The notes beneath the pieces were generated by a model, which was not told the DNA's origin, did not search any database, and saw only the letters and a program-made list of their open reading frames with translations. Below, one piece after another: positions 59,220 to 64,000 of a DNA stretch of 64,000 nt; the stretch's first letter is position 1; the number at the start of each line of letters is the position of its first letter. The position numbers and the translations under genes were made by a program. The stretch lies in assembly GCA_019240655.1 (NCBI GenBank), contig JAFAXX010000132.1, positions 1 to 64,000 on the forward strand, given 5' to 3'. This stretch comes from Solirubrobacterales bacterium. Lineage in GTDB: Bacteria > Actinomycetota > Thermoleophilia > Solirubrobacterales > Solirubrobacteraceae.

Positions 59220-60164
59220 GTGCGCGCGGTCACGATCCGAGATCGGCAGGTGAGCGTCGAGGAGCATCCCGACCCCGAGGCCGGGGCCGGCGAGGTGCTC
59301 GTCCGCGTGATGGCGGCCGGCCTGAACGGCGCCGACATGATGCAGCTACGCGGCTTCTACCCCGCCCCGGCGGGCGCGCCGCAGGACATCCCCGGACTCG
59401 AGCTGGCCGGAGAGGTCATCGCCCGCGGTCCGGGGGCCAATCGCTTCCACGACGGCGACCGGGTGATGGGCATCGTCGCCGGCGGCGCCCAGGCCGAGCT
59501 GGCCGTGGTCCACGAGCGCATCCTGATGGCCGTCCCCGACGAGCTCGACCCGGTCTGCGCCGGAGCCACGCCGGAGGTGTTCACCACCGCCTACGACGCG
59601 CTCTTCACCCAGGCCGGCATGAAGCCGGGCGAGCGCCTTCTCGTCCACGGCGGGGCCGGCGGCGTCGGCACGGCGGCGATCCAGATCGCCCACGCCGCCG
59701 GCGCGCAGGTCACCGCCACCGTCCGCAACCCCGACCTTCACGACGCCGTTTCCGAGTTCGGTGCGCGCGTGATCGCGCCCGAGGGCTTCGCCGAGCATGG
59801 CCCCTTCGACGTGATCCTCGAGCTGGTCGGCGCGCCGAATTTGCCAGACAACGTCGCCGCGCTCGCGCTTCAGGGCCGGATCGTGGTGATCGGGATCGGC
59901 GCCGGCGCGACGGCCGAGCTCAACCTCAGGGACCTGATGCAGAAGCGGGGCCGGATCCAGGCCTCGACGCTGCGCCCCCGCCCGCTCGAGGAGAAGGCGC
60001 TGACCGCGCGCGCCCTCGAACGTTCGGTGCTGCCGATGCTCGCCTCGAGATCGGTCCGCGTCCCGGTCGCCGCTACCTACGCGCTGGCGGAGGCGAGGCA
60101 GGCCTACGACCACTTCGCCGGCGGCGGCAAGCTCGGCAAGATCGTCCTCACGATCGCCGACTGA
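59220..60164 (+). CDS. Zinc-free quinone oxidoreductase, MDR superfamily
   Basis: The 314-residue NADPH-dependent enzyme has the GroES-like N-terminus (VLVRVMAAGLNGADMMQLRG), PGLELAGEV, and the Rossmann motif LLVHGGAGGVGTAAIQIAH. Catalytic zinc ligands are absent, which places it among quinone oxidoreductases/enoyl reductases. GTG start; TAGGGT 9 bases upstream. It ends three bases from a convergent small gene. Confidence 0.9.
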   Translation: MRAVTIRDRQVSVEEHPDPEAGAGEVLVRVMAAGLNGADMMQLRGFYPAPAGAPQDIPGLELAGEVIARGPGANRFHDGDRVMGIVAGGAQAELAVVHERILMAVPDELDPVCAGATPEVFTTAYDALFTQAGMKPGERLLVHGGAGGVGTAAIQIAHAAGAQVTATVRNPDLHDAVSEFGARVIAPEGFAEHGPFDVILELVGAPNLPDNVAALALQGRIVVIGIGAGATAELNLRDLMQKRGRIQASTLRPRPLEEKALTARALERSVLPMLASRSVRVPVAATYALAEARQAYDHFAGGGKLGKIVLTIAD

Positions 60165-60167
60165 GCC

Positions 60168-60350
60168 CTACTCCTCGATGAACCCGGCCTCGTCGGCGGC
60201 CAGGCCGGGCTCATCCTCGGCTGCATGCACCGAGCAGAGCACCGGACCACCGGACTCCATCGCCGCCTGGAGCTCCGCCGGCGTCAGCTTGGCGCCGCAT
60301 TCCTCGCAGCGATCGCCGGTCTGATCAAGAGTCTTCTCTTCCAAATCCAT
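60168..60350 (-). CDS. Small zinc-ribbon protein
   Basis: The 60-residue acidic protein has CEECGAKLTPAELQAAM and a later LCSVHAAE, i.e. a CxxC...C-x2-H possible zinc site. ATG 60350 (MDLEEKTLDQ) is preceded by TAGACT at 7 bases, supporting this short form over a longer frame from 60446. The function is unknown; it is too short for an enzyme and may regulate or stabilise a partner. Confidence 0.72.
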   Translation of the reverse strand: MDLEEKTLDQTGDRCEECGAKLTPAELQAAMESGGPVLCSVHAAEDEPGLAADEAGFIEE

Positions 60351-60357
60351 GGGGCCG

Positions 60358-60363
60358 AGTCTA
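60358..60363 (-). promoter_or_regulatory. Candidate -10 element (TAGACT) of the zinc-ribbon gene
   Basis: TAGACT on the minus strand ends 7 bases before ATG 60350, with no Shine-Dalgarno sequence. Confidence 0.45.
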
Positions 60364-60411
60364 ACCCGGGCTGCGCAGCGCGGCCAAGCGGCCACCCCGG
60401 GATCCCGATCG

Positions 60412-61062
60412 CTAATACGGCGGCAGGTCAGCCCACCACTGCCCAAGCACCCGGAACGCCGCCCAGAACTCCCGCTTGGCGTGGTCCTCGTCGAGCGCCT
60501 CGTCGATGTTCGGCACGTACAGCCCGTCGATCGAGGGCGTCAGCCGCTGAAGCTCGCCGTAGGTCGGCGAAAGCTCGCGGCGCAGCGGGAGGTCGAGCTC
60601 GCCCAGCACGCCGAGAGCCTCGGCGCCCATGACCACGACGATCTTCGGCGAAACGATCGCCATCTCCTCGACCAGCCGCCCCACGCAGCCGGGATCGGCC
60701 ATCGCCGGATCGGCGACCGGGCACTTCACGCACAGCGTCCCGTACACGGCCAACGGATCGATCGACAGCCGCTTGAGCGACTTCATCAGAGCGTTGCCGG
60801 CGCGGCCGTAGAAGGCCACCCCCTCCTCGACCTCGGAGGGGCGGGCCGAGTACTTGAGCAGGAAGATGTCGGCCTGGGGATGGCCCGAGCCGAGCACCGG
60901 CATCAGCTGCCCGCGCGGGCAGTCGCGGCAGGCCTGGACCTCGCGTGCGAAGGTGTTCAGCTCGCGAATCGCCCGCTCGAGGTACTTCTCGCGGATCTCG
61001 TCGTCGGTCGCCGGCACGCCCCGGGGATTGGACGGCTCGGGCGCTTGTCCTTGCGAGTGCAT
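60412..61062 (-). CDS. Uracil-DNA glycosylase superfamily protein (Fe-S type, divergent motifs)
   Basis: The 216-residue protein has the cysteine set of family 4/5 Fe-S uracil-DNA glycosylases: Cys45 and Cys48 in CRDC, Cys114 and Cys126, with a third close Cys at 111. FYGRAGNALMKSL matches the conserved F-GRxG helix. But the water-activating motif GEAPG is replaced by LKYSARPSE and the C-terminal HPS/HPA motif by a segment around VPNIDEAL. Uracil excision by the standard mechanism is therefore doubtful. ATG overlaps the stop of the upstream GT4-PHP gene (TGATG), so it is cotranscribed with it. Confidence 0.83.
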   Translation of the reverse strand: MHSQGQAPEPSNPRGVPATDDEIREKYLERAIRELNTFAREVQACRDCPRGQLMPVLGSGHPQADIFLLKYSARPSEVEEGVAFYGRAGNALMKSLKRLSIDPLAVYGTLCVKCPVADPAMADPGCVGRLVEEMAIVSPKIVVVMGAEALGVLGELDLPLRRELSPTYGELQRLTPSIDGLYVPNIDEALDEDHAKREFWAAFRVLGQWWADLPPY

Positions 61063-62972
61063 CAGGAGTTGCGCCGGCCCCCGTGACCGGTCGCCCGCCG
61101 CACCCGGCGCTCGCGCGAGGCTCGCCGGGCGGCCGGTGGCAGGGCTTTGGTCTGGAGGAACTTGAGCGCCTGGACGTAGAGCAGGCTGGCCGGATTGCGG
61201 ACGATGTCGGCGTCGCGCAGGGACTCGAGGAACTCCTCCGGACCGTCGAAGTCGCGCATCCGGATCCGAACCGAGCCGAGCCCCTGGGGGACGTGGGCGT
61301 CCGAGCCGGCACCCGCGGGGATCCGGTACTTGGCCGCGAAGCGAACCGCCTCGTCGTTGAACTCGGGGATCGCCACACGGGGGTTGAACACCTCGATCGC
61401 GTCGATGTCGCCGAGCACGCTCAACAGGTGCTCGTAGTCAGGGACCGAGTGCAGGCGGTCGAACGGGTGGGGCACGTAGACGAGGCCGCCCTGGCGCTTG
61501 ATCTCGGCGATCGTCTCCGGAAGGGTCATCCCGCGCCAAATCTTCTCCTCGATGAACAGGCCGATGACCTCGCCCTGGTCGGCGGTCTTGATCTCCTCCC
61601 CGACGATCACCTTCACGCCGTCGGCCTTCGCACGGGCATCGAGCGCGCCGGAGATCTCGTTGTGGTCGGTGACCGCGATCGCGCCGAGCCCGCGGGCCCG
61701 GGCCTCGGCCAGCAGCACCTCGACCGGCGTCGCGCAGTCACCCGAGTGATCGGTGTGCATGTGCAGATCGACGTCGATCAGCCGGCGAGTGGCCAGCCGT
61801 GCCCGCACGCGGTGGTCGCCGCGGTCGTCGTGGCGGCTGGCCACCAGCCCGCGGTAGACGTCCTCGAGGTCCCCGGCCACGCGCCCCCACCCGAAGGTCT
61901 CCCGCACCTCGGCGACCTCGGCCGCCAGCGCCGTGCGCAGCCGGGAGTCGGTGACCAGGCGGCGCAGGTGCGCGGCCAGCGTCTGGCCGTCTCCGGGCTC
62001 GAACTCGAGCCCCCGGTCGCCGTCGGCGAGCAGCTCCTCGTAGGCGTTCAGGCGCGAGGCGACCGGGACGACGCCGGCCGCCAGCCCGCGCACGAGCGTG
62101 CCCGGCACCGGCCTGACGCCCTCGGAGGCGAGCACCAGGACGTCGGCGCGGGCGAGCGCCTGCGCCTCGCTCATCGCCTCCGCGCTGACGAAGTCGATCC
62201 GCTCGCGGAGCGCCCCGGTCGCGCTGGCGGGCATGGCGAGGGGGCGCTCTGACCACACCGTCACGTGCCACGGCGCGTCGGGCGGCAGCAGGCGGAGCGC
62301 CCGCAGGAGCAGGCGCAGGGCGGCGCGCTCCTCGCCGGCGCTGGCCATTAGCTCGACCCGGCCGTCCGCCCGCGGAGGCGCCGCGGGCACGCTCGCGCCG
62401 GGCAGGATCACCCGATAGTCGCCGGGGAAGTAACGGCGCAGCAGCTCCCGAGTGGCGTTGAAGCTGGCCGTCCGGGCATCGAGGCGCCCGAACAGCAGGC
62501 GCGATAGCGGGCGGGCCAACTGGGTCGAGAGGATCCGCTCGGTGGGCGCGTGGAAGGCGCCCACGTTGAGCGCGCGGGAGTGGCGCAGGGCGACGCTGGC
62601 GGCGCTCGGCGCGAACGGCTCGTGCACGTGCACGACGTCGAGCGTGAGGCTGGCGAGCGCCTCCTCGATCGTGCGCGCCACGTCCACCGGCAGCGATGCC
62701 GAGCGCCGGCGGGTCGGCGCGAAGGGCAGGACCTCGCCGACGCCGAGGACGAGCGGCCGGCCGTCCGCTCGCTCGAGCAGCGAGGCCGGGTCGCCGCGGA
62801 TCAGCCGCCGGCTGTCCCGGACCAGGCCGCTCGACTCCGACGGCGCGATGATCAGGACCCGATGTCCGCGCCCGGCTAGCTCATCCGAGACGCGGGCGAC
62901 GTACTCGTTCACATCGCCGGGCGCCTCCCACGCGAACGGGGTCACCTGCGCGATGGCGAGCACAGGAGCCAT
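61062..62972 (-). CDS. GT4 glycosyltransferase fused to a PHP phosphoesterase
   Basis: The 636-residue protein has a GT-B half (residues about 1-370: an N-terminal VTPFAWEAPGDVNEYVARVS and a donor-side ADVLVLASEGVRPVPGTLVR). A PHP domain (about 395-600) follows with a complete metal site: VDLHMHTDHSGDC, AVTDHNE, VGEEIKT, VPHPFDR and GAGSDAHV. In the GT half the usual E-x7-E pair keeps only the first Glu. PHP domains are metal-dependent phosphoesterases. Directly downstream of ino1, it may glycosylate an inositol phosphate and remove its phosphate; this is inference. Its stop overlaps the next start. Confidence 0.88.
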   Translation of the reverse strand: MAPVLAIAQVTPFAWEAPGDVNEYVARVSDELAGRGHRVLIIAPSESSGLVRDSRRLIRGDPASLLERADGRPLVLGVGEVLPFAPTRRRSASLPVDVARTIEEALASLTLDVVHVHEPFAPSAASVALRHSRALNVGAFHAPTERILSTQLARPLSRLLFGRLDARTASFNATRELLRRYFPGDYRVILPGASVPAAPPRADGRVELMASAGEERAALRLLLRALRLLPPDAPWHVTVWSERPLAMPASATGALRERIDFVSAEAMSEAQALARADVLVLASEGVRPVPGTLVRGLAAGVVPVASRLNAYEELLADGDRGLEFEPGDGQTLAAHLRRLVTDSRLRTALAAEVAEVRETFGWGRVAGDLEDVYRGLVASRHDDRGDHRVRARLATRRLIDVDLHMHTDHSGDCATPVEVLLAEARARGLGAIAVTDHNEISGALDARAKADGVKVIVGEEIKTADQGEVIGLFIEEKIWRGMTLPETIAEIKRQGGLVYVPHPFDRLHSVPDYEHLLSVLGDIDAIEVFNPRVAIPEFNDEAVRFAAKYRIPAGAGSDAHVPQGLGSVRIRMRDFDGPEEFLESLRDADIVRNPASLLYVQALKFLQTKALPPAARRASRERRVRRATGHGGRRNS

Positions 62973-62977
62973 TTTAT

Positions 62978-62997
62978 GGGGCCGCTTGCGCGGCCCC
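62978..62997 (-). terminator. Stable hairpin with a GCAA loop between ino1 and the GT4-PHP gene
   Basis: On the minus strand GGGGCCGC and GCGGCCCC pair perfectly (8 bp) around GCAA, a GNRA tetraloop, followed by ATAAA and the ATG of the next gene. It occupies the whole space where a ribosome site would be. It may be an ino1 terminator, a 3'-end stabiliser or a translation control element. Confidence 0.65.
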
Positions 62998-62999
62998 GG

Positions 63000-64000
63000 T
63001 TACGTGGCGGTCGCGGACCCGGTGGCGCTCGCCGGGCTGGGGACCGGCTTGCGGGCGTACTCGCGGATGAACCGCTCGGTCAGCGCGCGGGCTTCGTCGT
63101 CGGGGCGCTGGTGCATCGGCGACTTCATCAGGTAGGAGCTCGGCCCGTCGAGCTGGCCGACAAGTCCGTGGTTCAGCGCCAGCTTGCAACAGCGCACGGC
63201 GTCGATCACGATCCCGGCCGAGTTGGGCGAGTCCCACACCTCGAGCTTCAGCTCGGCGCTCAGCGGCACGTCGCCGAACGCCTGGCCTTCGAGCCGGATG
63301 TGGGCCCACTTGCGGTCGGTCAGCCACGGCACGTAGTCGGAGGGACCGACGTGGACGTCGTCGGCCGGGAGCGTGTGGCCCATGATCGAGGTCACCGCGT
63401 TGGTCTTGGAGACCTTCTTGGACTCGAGCCGTTCGCGCTCCAGCATGTTGTAGAAGTCCATGTTGCCGCCGACGTTGAGCTGCGAGGTGCGCAGCAGCTT
63501 CACGCCACGGTCGTGGAACAGCCGGGCGAGGGCGCGATGGACGATCGTCGCGCCGACCTGCGACTTGATGTCGTCGCCGACGATCGGCAGGCCGGCCTTC
63601 TGGAAGCGGCGGTTCCAGTAGTCCTCCCCGGCGATGAACACTGGGATGCAGTTGACGAAGCCGCAGCCGGCCTCGAGCACCTGCTCGACGTACCACTTGG
63701 TCGCCTGCTCTGAGCCGACCGGGAGATAGGAGACCACCACGTCGGTGTGGGTCTCCTTGAGGATGTCGACGATGTCGGCGGTCGGCCCGGGGGCCTTGGT
63801 GATCTTCTCCTGCAGGTACTTGCCGAGCCCGTCGTGAGTCATCCCGCGGTGCACCTCGACGCCGAGGTGCGCGACCTCGTCGGCGAACTTCAGCGTGTTG
63901 TTCTGCCCGGAGAAGATCGCCTCCGAGAGGTCCTTGCCGACCTTCTCGACGTCGATGTCGAAGGCCGCCGAGAACTCGATGTCATGCACGTGGTAGCCGC
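63000..64000 (-). CDS. ino1: Inositol-3-phosphate synthase, 5' end outside window
   Basis: The 333 visible residues run in frame to the window edge and lack only the N-terminal Rossmann start. The enzyme makes myo-inositol 3-phosphate (1L-myo-inositol 1-phosphate) from glucose 6-phosphate, for phosphatidylinositol or inositol-containing thiols. Motifs match mycobacterial Ino1: [80 protein letters not shown] and [18 protein letters not shown] hairpin follows its stop and the GT4-PHP gene lies 27 bases downstream. Confidence 0.96.
   Translation of the reverse strand, partial: GYHVHDIEFSAAFDIDVEKVGKDLSEAIFSGQNNTLKFADEVAHLGVEVHRGMTHDGLGKYLQEKITKAPGPTADIVDILKETHTDVVVSYLPVGSEQATKWYVEQVLEAGCGFVNCIPVFIAGEDYWNRRFQKAGLPIVGDDIKSQVGATIVHRALARLFHDRGVKLLRTSQLNVGGNMDFYNMLERERLESKKVSKTNAVTSIMGHTLPADDVHVGPSDYVPWLTDRKWAHIRLEGQAFGDVPLSAELKLEVWDSPNSAGIVIDAVRCCKLALNHGLVGQLDGPSSYLMKSPMHQRPDDEARALTERFIREYARKPVPSPASATGSATAT

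Noticed and set aside
58097-60181. 694-codon + strand frame overlapping the uracil methyltransferase and quinone oxidoreductase
   Set aside because: Out of frame with both real genes, extremely Arg-rich, and without domain motifs.
61062-62972. Naming the GT4-PHP gene mshA
   Set aside because: The glycosyltransferase half lacks the second Glu of the E-x7-E motif and no other mycothiol gene is visible, so the name would claim too much.

Overview
The window is a very GC-rich chromosomal segment with densely packed, often overlapping genes and many GTG/TTG starts. Its gene set points to a deep-branching actinobacterium, most likely Thermoleophilia/Solirubrobacterales-like; this placement is inferred from gene content only. 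Key evidence is the actinobacterial cell-wall signalling cluster fhaA-fhaB-pstP-rodA-pbpA-pknB and an actinobacterial-type inositol-phosphate synthase. No rRNA, tRNA, CRISPR array, phage or insertion sequence was recognised.

Layout. 1-3.6 kb: end of gyrB, gyrA, then a 367-base gap holding two terminator hairpins and an unexplained structured segment with a 17-codon ORF. 3.6-7.4 kb: a DUF2277 gene, a repeat-rich junction, an HNH nuclease, pheA and two small membrane proteins. 7.5-17.8 kb: a polytopic Ser/Thr kinase, then FhaA, FhaB, PstP, RodA, PbpA, PASTA kinase and Ddl, i.e. peptidoglycan synthesis with its phospho-signalling. 17.8-22.9 kb: a hydroxyacyl-CoA dehydrogenase, a kinase with an external discoidin-like domain, purM, uppP and dedA. 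23-38.8 kb: an envelope glycan locus on the + strand (DegT aminotransferase, CapD/PglF-like dehydratase, flippase, three glycosyltransferases, a PglC-type phosphoglycosyltransferase, an ATP-grasp enzyme) interleaved with a sulfotransferase-like protein and a ComA-type phosphosulfolactate synthase coupled to a phosphatase. 38.8-46 kb: an SDR enzyme, a haloalkane-dehalogenase-like hydrolase, a membrane GT-C-like protein, and a UDP-sulfoquinovose synthase operon (sqdB, epimerase, GT2) facing a GtrA protein. 46-52 kb: an orphan DNA methyltransferase, pcm, an Sco1-like protein, and lipoamide-related genes (E2-like, DsbA-like, lpdA). 52-55 kb: thiamin genes, with a TPP riboswitch before thiO-thiS-thiG and divergent thiE. 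55-60 kb: SnoaL-like, EEP nuclease, argF, an rRNA/tRNA uracil methyltransferase and a quinone oxidoreductase. 60-64 kb: an Fe-S uracil-DNA-glycosylase-like protein, a GT4-PHP fusion and ino1 (cut by the window end).

Two themes stand out. First, sulfite-derived organosulfur chemistry (ComA, SqdB) sits in or beside the envelope glycan loci, suggesting sulfonated glycans or lipids. Second, many transcription-unit heads carry a TAnnnT hexamer 6-12 bases before the start codon and no Shine-Dalgarno sequence, which is the signature of leaderless mRNAs. Short direct duplications (15-63 base periods) recur at gene junctions and several supply start or stop codons.
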